Below, piece by piece: positions 27,450 through 38,708 of a stretch of 64,000 bases of DNA. This DNA comes from Sphingomonas hengshuiensis (lineage in GTDB: Bacteria; Pseudomonadota; Alphaproteobacteria; Sphingomonadales; Sphingomonadaceae), in the NCBI RefSeq assembly GCF_000935025.1, contig NZ_CP010836.1, forward strand, positions 2,728,001-2,792,000. Direction: 5' to 3'. The stretch's first letter is position 1. Every line of letters starts with the position of its first letter. Below the pieces are notes generated by a model. The model did no database searches and was not told the origin of the DNA. It worked only from the letters and a program-made list of their open reading frames with translations. Position numbers and translations under genes: made by a program.

Positions 27450-28504
27450 TTGCCCGTCTCCCCATAATAGGTCCCGAAACGACGCCCGCCCGGCTGAAAC
27501 GACACCGAATTGAGCACGAGCTGGATATGCTCGCACCCGTCGAGCGTGCTCACCGCCTCGCGCAGGTCGCTCTCGCTGGTCCGGTCGGCGCGCACCACCA
27601 GCAGCACCTGCCCGACATGCAGCGCGAGCACCGCTGCCGGCGATGCCGCGAGCGCAGGCGGCGAATCGAAGATCACGATGCGGCGCGGATTGGCCTGCGC
27701 CAGCCCGTCCAGAATCGCCCGCGCGCGGTCGCTGGCCAGCAATTCGGTGTCGCTGGTCGTCTTGGTCCCCGCGGGCAGCACCGAAAGCTGGGGCACATCG
27801 GTATCGACGATGCATGCCTCGACATCGTCCACGGCCCCCGCCAGCGCATCGAGCAGCCCCGGCCCCTGCGGCAGCCCCAGCCGTTCGAGCACATCGGGCT
27901 TGGCGAAATCGGCGTCGACCAGCAGGATTTCGACATCCTTCTCCGCCGCCATCGACAGCGCCAGGTTGATCGCGCAGAAGGTCTTTCCCTCGTTCGGCTG
28001 TGCCGAGCAGACCAGGATCATCCGCGCGCGATCGGCGGCCTTCACCGTGTCCGCGGCGGCGACCGCCCGCGCAGTGAGCAGCAATTGCCGCTTCACCATC
28101 CGGAATTCCTCGGCAAGCGAGGTGATCGTGCCGCCGGGCACCAGCATCCCGCCCTCGACCAGCGCCTGCCGATCGATCGGCGCGAAGCGACGGCCGCTGC
28201 CGGGCTCGGGCGCATAATCGGGATGCGGCGGCGCGGGCGGCACCGGGTCGGCGGCGGTCCCGCGGCGAAGCACCGGGGCGTCGGGCTCGACGAGCGGCGG
28301 CGTGCGCTCCGGCTCGACCTGAAGCGGCGGCAGCGGCTCGCGCTGGTCCTGCACCAGCGGCGGCGCCAGGGGCTCGGCCCGCGACACAGGCAATGGCGGA
28401 ACTGGTTGATCCGTCGGCGGCGTCGGCGCCGGGGCAAACTGGTTCGCGGCGGCGGCGCGCTCGATCAGCGAACCGCGATAGCGCCGGGGAGTCTGGTCGT
28501 TCAT
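27446..28504 (-). CDS. XrtA-associated tyrosine autokinase
   Basis: A 352-aa BY-kinase (CapB/Wzc-C-like). A long Pro/Arg-rich N-terminal tail (to about 125) precedes the ATPase domain: Walker A SAQPNEGKT at 167-175, Walker A' ILLVDADFAKPD, Walker B RIVIFDSPP. The C-terminal tail has only a small tyrosine cluster (FGTYYGE), fewer than in Wzc. It partners with the separate chain-length determinant encoded just upstream to control polymer length. Confidence 0.92.
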   Translation of the reverse strand: MNDQTPRRYRGSLIERAAAANQFAPAPTPPTDQPVPPLPVSRAEPLAPPLVQDQREPLPPLQVEPERTPPLVEPDAPVLRRGTAADPVPPAPPHPDYAPEPGSGRRFAPIDRQALVEGGMLVPGGTITSLAEEFRMVKRQLLLTARAVAAADTVKAADRARMILVCSAQPNEGKTFCAINLALSMAAEKDVEILLVDADFAKPDVLERLGLPQGPGLLDALAGAVDDVEACIVDTDVPQLSVLPAGTKTTSDTELLASDRARAILDGLAQANPRRIVIFDSPPALAASPAAVLALHVGQVLLVVRADRTSESDLREAVSTLDGCEHIQLVLNSVSFQPGGRRFGTYYGETGK

Positions 28505-28508
28505 CGCT

Positions 28509-30023
28509 TCAGGCCCCCATGCCGCGCTGGACGAATTCGACGCCGACCAGCCCCAGCCAGGCCAGCCCCAGCGCCGCGACGCCCCCCGCGAACAGCGTCA
28601 ACATCTTGCGCCGCATCGCGGTCTGCGCGGCGGTCACGACTTCGCCGATCGATCCGATCACCGGCATCCCGCTCGCCTTTTCCAGCCGCGACGCCGTCGA
28701 GAAGGTCGTCCGCAGCTGCGCCAGCACGAACGCCGCCGCCACCCCGGCGCCCAGCCCCGCGACCAATACCCCGGTCAGCAGCAGCGGACGGTTGGGCGCG
28801 GTCGGGGTGCGCGGCTGGGTCGGCGGGTCGATCACGCTGAACTTGACGGCGTCGGTCGCGCTCTGCGCCTGCCCTTGCAGCTTCACTTGCTCGCGATCGG
28901 TCAGCAGCTTGTCATATTGATCCTTCAGCACCTGATATTCGCGGTCGATCTGCCCCTGTTCGGCGGCGACGCCGGGCTCCTCGGCGATCTTCGACTGGAG
29001 CTGCGCCAGGTCGCCCTGGATCTGGCTGCGGCGCTGGTTGAGCGCGGCGACGGTTGCGGCCTTGTCGGCCTGCATCGATTTCAGGCTGAGGAACAGCGGG
29101 TTGGTGGCACCGCCGCCCCCGCCGCCGCCCACCGGCTCGCTGCGCGCGGCGGCCTGGGCGGCGCTCAGCTGGCTGCGCAGCGCGATCATGTCGGGATGGC
29201 TGTCGGTCCATCCGCGCGAGCGCCCTTCGGCGATCTGGCCCTGGATCGCCTGGAGCCGCGCCCGCGCCGGCCCGGCGACGGCACCGCCGCCTGCCCCGGC
29301 CACCGTCGCGGGCGTTCCCGCCATCTGCGCGTTGACCGCGCCCAGGCTGCTCTGCGCCGCGGCGAGATCGGACTGGATCTGTGCAAGCTGGGTGCGCGCG
29401 GCGGCGATGCGGTCGTTGAGCGATCCGGTGCCCGGCATCGATCCCAGATAGCGTGCCTGGAAATCGGCCTTCTTGGCCTCGGCCTCCTGCAACGCCTTTT
29501 GCCTTGTATCGAGCTGTTCGTCGAGGAACGACAGCGACTGGCTCGTCTCGGTGCGATTGTCGGCCAGATTGCCCTCGACGAAGATGTCGATCATCTTCTG
29601 GGCGATCTGCCTGGCCAGCTTGCCGTTCGACGCCGTCACGGTGATCTCGAACAGATTGTCCTGCTGCGCGGTCAGCTTGATCATCTGCTGGAGCGAGGCG
29701 ATCCGGTCGGCGACGTCGCGGTCACTGGCGACGGTCCGCGCCAGATCGGTGCCGCGCACCACTTTCTCCAGGTTGATCGCCGACGTCAGCGTCTGGCGCA
29801 GCCGGTCGATATCCTTTTGCTGGTCCGCCGCCGTCGTGCCGTCGGTCGGCAGGATCTGGCGAAGCTGGACGAACACGCGCGCATGCGATTCATATTTGTT
29901 CGGCATCTGCGACACGATCATCCAGCCCGCGAGGCACACGCCCCACGCCACCGCCAGCGCGATCCAGCGGCGCATCCAGACCGCGTGCAATGCCGCGCGA
30001 AGATCTTCGTACAGGCTGCCCAT
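28509..30023 (-). CDS. Polysaccharide chain-length determinant (Wzz/GumC-like)
   Basis: A 504-aa polysaccharide co-polymerase. It has a cytoplasmic start, a first membrane helix at about residues 20-40, a long periplasmic coiled-coil region (about 150-400) broken by a glycine-rich linker, and a Pro-rich motif before the second membrane helix near 440. A further hydrophobic segment at the end is part of the PEP-CTERM subfamily. It recruits the kinase encoded next (4 bp gap). ATG 30023 is used because it begins MGSLYEDLRAALHAVWMRRW. Confidence 0.92.
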   Translation of the reverse strand: MGSLYEDLRAALHAVWMRRWIALAVAWGVCLAGWMIVSQMPNKYESHARVFVQLRQILPTDGTTAADQQKDIDRLRQTLTSAINLEKVVRGTDLARTVASDRDVADRIASLQQMIKLTAQQDNLFEITVTASNGKLARQIAQKMIDIFVEGNLADNRTETSQSLSFLDEQLDTRQKALQEAEAKKADFQARYLGSMPGTGSLNDRIAAARTQLAQIQSDLAAAQSSLGAVNAQMAGTPATVAGAGGGAVAGPARARLQAIQGQIAEGRSRGWTDSHPDMIALRSQLSAAQAAARSEPVGGGGGGGATNPLFLSLKSMQADKAATVAALNQRRSQIQGDLAQLQSKIAEEPGVAAEQGQIDREYQVLKDQYDKLLTDREQVKLQGQAQSATDAVKFSVIDPPTQPRTPTAPNRPLLLTGVLVAGLGAGVAAAFVLAQLRTTFSTASRLEKASGMPVIGSIGEVVTAAQTAMRRKMLTLFAGGVAALGLAWLGLVGVEFVQRGMGA

Positions 30024-30030
30024 CAGCGGA

Positions 30031-30678
30031 TCAGAACATGCTCTCGGGAATGATGATGACGTCGCCCGGCTCGAGCCGGACATTGGCGGAAATGTCGCCG
30101 TTCTTGAGCAGGTCGCCCAGCCGGATACGATATTCGCGCTGGCGCCCGGTCGCCTTGTCGGCGCGGACCAGCCGGGCGCGGTTGCCCGCGGCATATTCGG
30201 ACAGCCCGCCGACCGAGATCATCGCGTCGAGCACGGTCATGTTGGCGCGGTACGGGATCGACGCCGGCTTCTCGGTCGCGCCGACGACGCGGACCTGCTG
30301 GCTGAACGTGCCCGAGAAATTCTCGACGATCACCGATACGATCGGGTCCTTGATATACTCGCCCAGCGCGTATTTCAGGTCGTCGGCGAGCATCGCGGGG
30401 GTCTTGCCCACTGCGGGCATGTCGCTGATCAGCGGGGTGGTGATCCGGCCATCGGGGCGCACCTGCACCTTCGCCGACAATTCGGGGTTGCGCCATACGA
30501 AGACGTTGAGTTGGTCGAGCGGGCCGATGATATATTCGTCGCTGGGGACTTCGCGCGCCGATGCGGCGCCTGCGGGCGGCAATTCGGGCCGTCCGCCGCC
30601 GCCGGCGCATCCCGATAGCAGGAGCGCGCCCGCCAATGGCGCTGCAAAAACCCTGCCGAACAACGTGGTACGCATCAT
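30031..30678 (-). CDS. Polysaccharide export lipoprotein (Wza/GumB-like)
   Basis: A 215-aa outer-membrane auxiliary protein with signal peptide and lipobox LSGC (Cys at about 23). The export domain (EYIIGPLDQLNVFVWRNPEL, then GRITTPLISDM) and a SLBB domain follow. It is short, as usual in the PEP-CTERM subfamily. Two adjacent ATG codons (30678 and 30675) follow GGAGGGAG; the first is annotated. The 97-bp gap upstream is the likely promoter region of the long minus-strand operon. Confidence 0.92.
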   Translation of the reverse strand: MMRTTLFGRVFAAPLAGALLLSGCAGGGGRPELPPAGAASAREVPSDEYIIGPLDQLNVFVWRNPELSAKVQVRPDGRITTPLISDMPAVGKTPAMLADDLKYALGEYIKDPIVSVIVENFSGTFSQQVRVVGATEKPASIPYRANMTVLDAMISVGGLSEYAAGNRARLVRADKATGRQREYRIRLGDLLKNGDISANVRLEPGDVIIIPESMF

Positions 30679-30775
30679 CAAGCTCCCTCCCGCGCGGGCA
30701 CAGGCACGGCCGACGTCTCGACCGCATCCCCGCTTGGATCGGGCTCCGCTATGCGCGGTAAAGGTAAAGATAGAC

Positions 30776-31999
30776 TTAGGCGTTAGGCGCCGGGACAAGC
30801 ACTTCCCGAACCGGGACATGTCCCAGGAACGCCGCCGGGCTCGCGCTCGGGCCATAGGCGCCCGATGCGAAGATCGCGACGAGGTCGCCGACCTCGGCGC
30901 GCGGCAACGCCACCCGGTCGGCCAGCCGGTCGAGCGGCGTGCAGAGCGGCCCGACGATCGTCACGGTCTCCTCTGGGGCTGCCCCGATCCGCTCGGCCAG
31001 CGCGACCGGATAATTGCGCCGCACCACGGTCCCGAAATTGCCCGTCGCGGCCAGATGATGGTTGAGCCCGCCATCGACCACCAGGAAAATCTCCCCCTGG
31101 CTGACCTTGCGGTCGACGATCCGCGTCACGTAAACCCCTGCCTCACCGACCAGCCAGCGGCCCAGCTCGACGGCGAAGTCCACGCCCGAAACCTGCCCCA
31201 GCACCTCGCCCAGCGCCGCGCCGACCGCCTCGACCTCCAGCGGCCTGTCGCCGGGGAAATAGGGGATGCCGAACCCGCCGCCCAGATTGACCAGCGGCGG
31301 CACCGCCCCCGCTTCCTCCGCCAGCCGCGCCGCCAGCGCCACCGTCGCCGCCTGCGTCTCGATCACCGCGTCGGTATCCAGCGACTGCGACCCCGCAAAG
31401 ATGTGGAACCCGCGCCAGTCCGCCCCTTCCGCGATCAGCCGCCGCACCAGCGCGGGCACCCGCGCCGCATCGACCCCGAACGGCGACGCGCGCCCGCCCA
31501 TCTTCATCCCCGATCCGCGCAACTCGAAATCGGGGTTCACCCGCACCGCCAGCCGGGGCGCCACCCCCAGCCCCGCGCCGATCGCCAGCGCCCGCGCAGC
31601 CTCGCCCTCGGACTCCAGATTGATCGTCGCCCCTGCCCGGATCGCCGCCTCGAGCTCGAAATCGCGCTTCCCCGGCCCGGCAAAGCTGATCGCCGACGCA
31701 GGCTTATGCACCATCGCCTTGTCCAGCTCGCCCGCCGACGCGACGTCGAGCCCGTCGACCAATGGCGCAATCGCCGCGAGCAGCGGCGCGAACGGATTGG
31801 CCTTGATCGCATAATGCACGCCGACCTGCGCCGGCAGCGCCGCGCGCAACCGCGCCACCCGCGCCGCAATCGCCGCGCCGTCGTACAGATAGACCGGCGT
31901 CCCCGCCTCGGCGAGCGCCGCCACGCCTTGCCCGCCCAAGGTCAAAGCCGCCTGTCCGGCATAGTCGGCGGGAATCGGCCCGACCGGTTTTGGAGTCAT
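30776..31999 (-). CDS. Exosortase A-associated PLP-dependent decarboxylase
   Basis: A 407-aa fold-type III decarboxylase of the exosortase A-associated subfamily (TIGR03099 type). The PLP lysine is Lys66 (HYAIKANPF), the glycine loop NLGGGFGIP, and the C-terminal cysteine Cys353 (GPLCTPLD). Its relatives include diaminopimelate decarboxylase. Its N-terminus overlaps the ligase stop (ATGA), and with the ligase and carrier protein it probably makes an amine or amino-acid-derived building block for the polymer. It is a distant paralogue of the decarboxylase at 3953. Confidence 0.9.
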   Translation of the reverse strand: MTPKPVGPIPADYAGQAALTLGGQGVAALAEAGTPVYLYDGAAIAARVARLRAALPAQVGVHYAIKANPFAPLLAAIAPLVDGLDVASAGELDKAMVHKPASAISFAGPGKRDFELEAAIRAGATINLESEGEAARALAIGAGLGVAPRLAVRVNPDFELRGSGMKMGGRASPFGVDAARVPALVRRLIAEGADWRGFHIFAGSQSLDTDAVIETQAATVALAARLAEEAGAVPPLVNLGGGFGIPYFPGDRPLEVEAVGAALGEVLGQVSGVDFAVELGRWLVGEAGVYVTRIVDRKVSQGEIFLVVDGGLNHHLAATGNFGTVVRRNYPVALAERIGAAPEETVTIVGPLCTPLDRLADRVALPRAEVGDLVAIFASGAYGPSASPAAFLGHVPVREVLVPAPNA

Positions 32000-33483
32000 C
32001 GCAATTCCGCCCTCAACGCCGTCCGGTCCAGCTTGCCGTTCGCATTGCGCGGCAACTCGGTGCGCCAGTCATAGCGCGACGGCTGCATGAAGCTGGGCAA
32101 TTCGCGGCGCAACCTGTCCCGCAACGCGCCCTCAAGCGCCGGATCGCCGCGCACCACCACCAAAATCGCCTGGCCCAGCCGTTCGTCGGGCACCCCGAAC
32201 GCCGCCGCCTCCGCCGCTTCGCCGCCGCTGAGCACGGCGTCCTCGATCTCGGTCGGACTGATCCGGTTGCCCGCCGACTTGATCATCTCGTCATCGCGCC
32301 CGACGAAGCGCAACAGCCCGTCCGCCCCCTCCGCCACGGTGTCGCCCGACCACACCGCGAGTCCATCGCTCACCGCGAAGTCCGGCGCCGGGCGGAAGCG
32401 TTCGGCGGTCCGCTCGGGATCGCGCCAATAGCCTTGCGCGACCAGCGGCCCGGCATGGACCAGCTCGCCCTGCGCCGCCCGCGCCCCGTCCGGCCCGACC
32501 ACCAGCACCTCGGCAAAGGGAATCGCCCGCCCGATCGACTCGGGATGGCTGTCGACCAGCGCCGGATCGAGATAGGTCGACCGAAACGCCTCGGTCAGCC
32601 CATACATCGGATAGAGGTCCGCCTGCGGAAACCGCGCGCGCAGCCCCCGCACCAGCCGGGGCGTAAGCGCGCCCCCCGAATTGGTCAGCCGCGTCAGGCT
32701 GGCCACCACCTCGGCGGGCCACTCGGCCTCCAGCAATTGCACCCACAACGGCGGCACCCCCGCCAGCGTCGTCGCGCCATAGCGCGCAACGGCCTTCACC
32801 ACGTCGCGCGCGGTGAGGTAATCCAGCGGCACCACCCGCGCCCCCGCCGCCCAGCTCGAGAATAACTGGTTCTGCCCATAGTCGAAGCTGAGCGGCAGCA
32901 CCGCGAGCACCCGATCCTCGGGCACGATCTTCAGATACTGCGCGACGCTGATCGCCCCCAGCCACAGGTTCGCGTGGCTCAGCATCACTCCCTTGGGCCG
33001 CCCGGTCGACCCCGAAGTGTAGAGGATCGCCGCCAGCGCCCCCGGATCGGCGCGCGACGGCGGCAGCGCGTCGGCGGAGGCGAGGTCCTCCTCGATCAGC
33101 ACCCGGCACTCGCCCGGCACGTCCCCCGCCGCCAGCGCCGCCAGCCGCGCGCCCTGCGTCACCAGCAACCGCGCGCCGCTACCGCTCAGGATATGCGCCA
33201 CCTGCGCGCGCTTGAGCACCGGGTTGACCGGCACATGGACCAGCCCGGCACGCACCGCCGCCAGCGGCATCAGGCACGCCGCCCGCGTCTTGGGCAGCCA
33301 CGTCGCCACGCGTTCGCCCGGCGCCAGCCCGTGCCGCGCCAGCGCCTGCGCCATCGCCCCCACCGCCGCCTCCAGCTCGGCAAAGCTCAGCGTGCCGCCC
33401 TTGTCCTCCAATGCCACGGCATCGCCGCGCCCGCGCAGCGGCAGCGTGTCGATCGGGTATGGCGTGGGATCGAGCGCGATCAT
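31996..33483 (-). CDS. Exosortase A-associated acyl-CoA/acyl-ACP ligase (AMP-forming)
   Basis: A 495-aa ANL-superfamily adenylating enzyme. The P-loop ILYTSGSTGRPKG, the YGLTEAFRSTYL motif, and the C-terminal GRDDEMIKSAGNRISPTEIED hinge are intact. It is expected to activate a carboxylate and load it on CoA or on the carrier protein encoded divergently 53 bp away. Coupled to the decarboxylase. Confidence 0.92.
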   Translation of the reverse strand: MIALDPTPYPIDTLPLRGRGDAVALEDKGGTLSFAELEAAVGAMAQALARHGLAPGERVATWLPKTRAACLMPLAAVRAGLVHVPVNPVLKRAQVAHILSGSGARLLVTQGARLAALAAGDVPGECRVLIEEDLASADALPPSRADPGALAAILYTSGSTGRPKGVMLSHANLWLGAISVAQYLKIVPEDRVLAVLPLSFDYGQNQLFSSWAAGARVVPLDYLTARDVVKAVARYGATTLAGVPPLWVQLLEAEWPAEVVASLTRLTNSGGALTPRLVRGLRARFPQADLYPMYGLTEAFRSTYLDPALVDSHPESIGRAIPFAEVLVVGPDGARAAQGELVHAGPLVAQGYWRDPERTAERFRPAPDFAVSDGLAVWSGDTVAEGADGLLRFVGRDDEMIKSAGNRISPTEIEDAVLSGGEAAEAAAFGVPDERLGQAILVVVRGDPALEGALRDRLRRELPSFMQPSRYDWRTELPRNANGKLDRTALRAELR

Positions 33484-33536
33484 CGCGCCACCCTTACCCT
33501 TGGCAGCGCCCCCGCCAACCCTTAGGGCAGCGAAAA

Positions 33537-33830
33537 ATGGGTCGCAGGGGACAATCGTTGCAGCGTGAAGGGTTCGCCGAAGTCGAGGATAGCGTCCGCG
33601 CCGTGCTGCGCGACATACTCGGGCTGAGCGAGGAACGCGCCGCCGCGTTCGCTGAGGATACGCCGCTGTTCGGCGCGCTCCCCGAACTCGATTCGCTCGC
33701 GGTGGCGGGCGTGCTGACCGAACTCGAGGACCGGCTCGGCATCCTGATCGAGGATGACGAGGTGGACGGCGAGATGCTGGAAAGCTTCGGCGCGCTCACC
33801 CGCTTCGCCGCCGACAAGGCGCTGGGGTGA
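33537..33830 (+). CDS. Exosortase A-associated acyl carrier protein
   Basis: A 97-aa carrier protein. Ser53 in PELDSLAVAGVL is the phosphopantetheine site (DSL motif), preceded by DTPLFGALPE. ATG 33537 with AGGGCAG before it is taken as start. It diverges from the ligase and originally preceded the two exosortase-associated hydrolases, from which the IS110 insertion now separates it. Confidence 0.85.
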   Translation: MGRRGQSLQREGFAEVEDSVRAVLRDILGLSEERAAAFAEDTPLFGALPELDSLAVAGVLTELEDRLGILIEDDEVDGEMLESFGALTRFAADKALG

Positions 33831-33918
33831 CGCCGGGGGCGGCCCCAAGCACGCCCCTCCCTGAAAGCGAGGGGCCGGGCCCGGGTGCGCGTGCCCACGC
33901 GCCCTTCACCTTTGCCAA

Positions 33919-34004
33919 CCGTCATGCTGAACTTGTTTCAGCATCCATCGTGCAACAAGCTGCGGTTCCGCAAGTTGAGGGTTGGATGCTGAAACAAGTT
34001 CAGC
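33919..34004. repeat. Palindromic repeat (type B), right arm split by the IS
   Basis: The left arm is 33919-33947; the right arm is 33983-34004 plus 35135-35141. Joined across the insertion, the right arm is an exact 29/29 inverse of the left arm. Arm landmarks are CCGTCATGCTGAACTTG and its complement. A small GCCCCTC/GAGGGGC hairpin (33853-33875) sits before it. Confidence 0.9.
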
Positions 34005-34018
34005 GACTGTCTTTGGCG

Positions 34019-35833
<1,815 letters not shown>

Positions 35834-35846
<13 letters not shown>

Positions 35847-36649
35847 TCGCCTTCCCGCTCGCCGGCGAAACGCTGCTCGGCACGTTCGACGAGGCGCCCG
35901 GCGGCACCGGGCTGCTCCTCGTCTCGGGCGGCAACGAGATCCGCATCGGCGCGCATCGCGGCATGGCGCTGCTGGCCCAGCGCGTCGCGGCGGCGGGGCA
36001 TCCGGTGTTCCGCTTCGACCGGCGCGGGATCGGCGATTCGACCGGCGAGAATCGCGGCTATGCAAGCAGCGCGGACGACATCGCCGCCGCCGCCGCCGCC
36101 TTCCGCGCGGAGAGCGGCGTTTCGCGCATCATCGCCTATGGCAATTGCGATGCCGCGACTGCGCTCGCCTTCTACCACCGAGAGGCGGGCATCGACGGGC
36201 TGATCCTCGCCAATCCCTGGGCGGTCGAGCCGACCGACGCGCTTCCCCCCGCCGCCGCGATCCGTGCGCGCTATGCGGAAAAGCTCCGCGACCCGAACAC
36301 CTGGCTCCGCGCGCTGCGCGGCGGTCTCGATTTCGGACAATTTGCCAAAGGCTTACGGAAAGCAGCGCGAAGGCCGTCGCAGGCCCCGGAGGACCTCGCG
36401 ATCCGCCTCGCCGCCGCGCTCGCCGCGACCGAAGCCCCGGTAACGGTCCTCCTCGCCGCCCGCGACAACACCGCGCTCGCCTTTGCCGATGCCTGGAAGC
36501 GCCCCGCCTTCGACACTGCCCGCACCCGCGCCACGCTCCACACGCTCGACAGCGCCAGCCACAGCTTCGCCTCGGCGGCGGACAAGGACTGGCTGTTCGC
36601 CCGCGTCACCGAAGCGCTCGCCGCCGATCCGGCTATCCCTTTGGATTAA
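35834..36649 (+). CDS. Exosortase A-associated hydrolase (type 1, alpha/beta fold)
   Basis: A 271-aa alpha/beta-hydrolase of the exosortase A-associated ortholog 1 family. FDRRGIGDSTGENRGY is diagnostic; the nucleophile elbow is GNCDAAT, with cysteine where serine is usual, a feature of this family. The C-terminal histidine is in DSASHSF. It overlaps the preceding gene by 13 bp, so translation is coupled. Likely acts on the activated acyl intermediate of the locus; this is inference. Confidence 0.82.
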
Positions 36650-36727
36650 AACCGACCCCGGTCGCATGATTGCCGGCCACCGGCCCTCGCCCGACACTCG
36701 CTCCACACCCGCACAGGAGCATAGAAG

Positions 36728-37426
36728 ATGGATAGCGCCACCACCCCCATTGTCGTCCTCGTCCACGGCGCCTGGGCCGACGGATCGAGCTGGCGCCGCG
36801 TCATCCCGCTGTTGCTGGCGCGCGGCATCGCCGTCGTCGCGGTCCAGAACCCCACCACTTCGCTCGCCGACGACGTCGCCGCCACCCGCCGCGCGCTCGC
36901 CGCGATCGACGGCCCGGTCGTGCTGGTCGGGCATAGCTGGGGCGGCGCAGTGATTACCGAGGCGGGCAATGACCCGAAGGTCAAGGCTTTGGTCTATGTC
37001 GCCGCCTTCGCGCCGGATGCGGGCGAAACCCTCGGCGCGCTGGTCGGCGCCTATCCCCCGCCCCCCGCGCTCGCGCACATCGTCGACGACGGCACCGGCT
37101 TCCTCAAGCTCGCCGAACAGGGCTGGATCGAGGATGTCGCCCCCGACCTGCCCGAAATCGAAGCCCGCACCCTGGCCGCCCTCCAGCCCCCGCTCGCCGC
37201 CAGCACCTTCGGCGACACCGTCACCCGCCCCGCCTGGGCGTCGCGCCCCAACTGGTACATCGTCTCGGCACAGGACCGGGTGGTGAGCGTGGAGTTGGAG
37301 CGCGCATTCGCCGCGAACATGAAGGCAAAGGTGACGGAGCTGCCCGCCGGCCACTTGTCGCTGCTGTCGATGCCCGACGACGTGGCGGGGGTGATTGCTG
37401 AGGCGGTGGAGGCGGTAGCGGGCTGA
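36728..37426 (+). CDS. Cytoplasmic alpha/beta hydrolase
   Basis: A 232-aa alpha/beta hydrolase similar to small salicylate-esterase/hydroxynitrile-lyase-like proteins (VVLVHGAWADGSSWRRV at the N-terminus). The triad is visible: Ser in GHSWGGA (about residue 69), Asp in SAQDRVV and His in PAGHLSLLS. AGGAG before ATG 36728 supports the start. No signal peptide. It is convergent with the catabolic cluster; substrate unknown. Confidence 0.82.
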   Translation: MDSATTPIVVLVHGAWADGSSWRRVIPLLLARGIAVVAVQNPTTSLADDVAATRRALAAIDGPVVLVGHSWGGAVITEAGNDPKVKALVYVAAFAPDAGETLGALVGAYPPPPALAHIVDDGTGFLKLAEQGWIEDVAPDLPEIEARTLAALQPPLAASTFGDTVTRPAWASRPNWYIVSAQDRVVSVELERAFAANMKAKVTELPAGHLSLLSMPDDVAGVIAEAVEAVAG

Positions 37427-37515
37427 TCCTGTCCCTTTTGGAGGAGAGACCGCCAAAGGCGCGGAAGGGTGACGGCGACTACGGTGCAAACGCGATAGCC
37501 CTGCCCGAACGAGCG

Positions 37516-37959
37516 TCACGCGCTGCGGGGCATGACCCCGAATTGCTTGGCTGCTTGCGCGATGATTTCGGGCGGCAACGGTCGCGCACCCCGCGCGGCA
37601 AGGTCGAAGCACACCGTCTTCGCCACCAGCATAGCGGCTGGGGTCGGCGCCGCGCGGTCGAACAGCCGGTACGCGCACTGGATCGACGACCGCCCGAGCG
37701 CCGTCACCCGGCCATCCACACGCACCACCGCCCCGGCGCGCAGTTCAGCGCGATAGTCGATCTCGTGCCGGACATCGGCCCAGCCCCAATGCTCGGCCTC
37801 TGCCGCAGCGGCGTCATAGCCGAGCAGCGCGAAGAGCTGGTACGCCGCGTCGTCGAACATCCCCAGATAGTTGCGCGTCGTCAGATGCCCCATCGCGTCG
37901 CACAGCCAGGGATGGACCACCGCGAGCCCGCATTCGATCGCCCGGGCCTCGGCTGCCAT
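37516..37959 (-). CDS. Hotdog-fold acyl-CoA thioesterase
   Basis: A 147-aa 4-hydroxybenzoyl-CoA thioesterase-like protein. The characteristic DAMGHLTTRNYLGMFDDAAY block carries the likely catalytic Asp/His; the strand motif VRHEIDYRAELRAG follows. ATG 37959 has GGAAGG six bases upstream; ATG 37965, used by some callers, has no spacing. Last gene of the ten-gene minus cluster and overlapping the SDR stop. It would release a free acid from a CoA ester made by the pathway. Confidence 0.82.
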   Translation of the reverse strand: MAAEARAIECGLAVVHPWLCDAMGHLTTRNYLGMFDDAAYQLFALLGYDAAAAEAEHWGWADVRHEIDYRAELRAGAVVRVDGRVTALGRSSIQCAYRLFDRAAPTPAAMLVAKTVCFDLAARGARPLPPEIIAQAAKQFGVMPRSA

Positions 37960-37961
37960 GG

Positions 37962-38708
37962 TCATCCTTCCCACTCCGCATTGCCGTCGACGCCGACGAT
38001 CTGGCCGGTGACGCTCCGCGCTGCGTCGGAAGCGAGGAAATGCGCCATCTCGCCGATCTCGCGCGGCTGCACCTTGGCGCGCAGCGAGATATAGCCGAGG
38101 GCCTCGGCCTCCACCTGCTCCACCGGAAGCCCGCGCTCGCCCGCGATCCGCGCCATGATCCCGCGCATTCGGTCGGTGTCCATGAAGCCGGGGCGGATCG
38201 CATTGACGCGGATTCCCGCCGGGCCAAGCTCGCGCGCGCAATTCTTCGTCATTCCCTCCAGTGCATATTTGGAGGCGATATAGGCGGTGCGGTTGGGGAG
38301 CCCGGTGACCACCGACGCCGTCGAGATGTTGACGATCACGCCCCGCCCCGCTGCGCGCATCGCGGGGGTCACGGCGCGGATGGTATGGAATGCGCCATGG
38401 ACATTGACTGCGAAGCAGCGCGCCCACGCCTCGGGATCGTTGCTCTCGATCCCGCCGACCGGCCCTGCGAGCCCGGCATTGTTCACCAGTATCTCGACCG
38501 GCGGGAGCCCCGCGACCAGCGCATCGACCGCTCCAGCATCGGAAACATCGGCGTGATGCGCATCCAGCCCCGCCGCAGCCGCGCGCGCCAGCGCTTCGGG
38601 ATCGACATCGCACACCGCCACCCGGTCGCCGCGTTCGTGAAACAGCAATGCAATCGCCAGCCCGATATTGGCAGCACCTGCGGTCACCAGCACGCTGCGC
38701 CCGCTCAT
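37962..38708 (-). CDS. SDR family oxidoreductase (NAD-type)
   Basis: A 248-aa classical SDR. It has GAANIG in the dinucleotide loop and an aspartate after strand two (CDVDPE), which favours NAD(H). NNAG, the catalytic Ser region (ISTAS) and YIASK are present. Similar to 3-hydroxyacyl or secondary alcohol dehydrogenases. Overlap with the hydantoinase B gene by ATGA shows it belongs to the operon, perhaps oxidising an alcohol to a ketone. Confidence 0.88.
   Translation of the reverse strand: MSGRSVLVTAGAANIGLAIALLFHERGDRVAVCDVDPEALARAAAAGLDAHHADVSDAGAVDALVAGLPPVEILVNNAGLAGPVGGIESNDPEAWARCFAVNVHGAFHTIRAVTPAMRAAGRGVIVNISTASVVTGLPNRTAYIASKYALEGMTKNCARELGPAGIRVNAIRPGFMDTDRMRGIMARIAGERGLPVEQVEAEALGYISLRAKVQPREIGEMAHFLASDAARSVTGQIVGVDGNAEWEG

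Noticed and set aside
33831..33918. Terminator after the carrier protein gene
   Set aside because: The GCCCCTC/GAGGGGC hairpin is present but no T-run follows on either strand.
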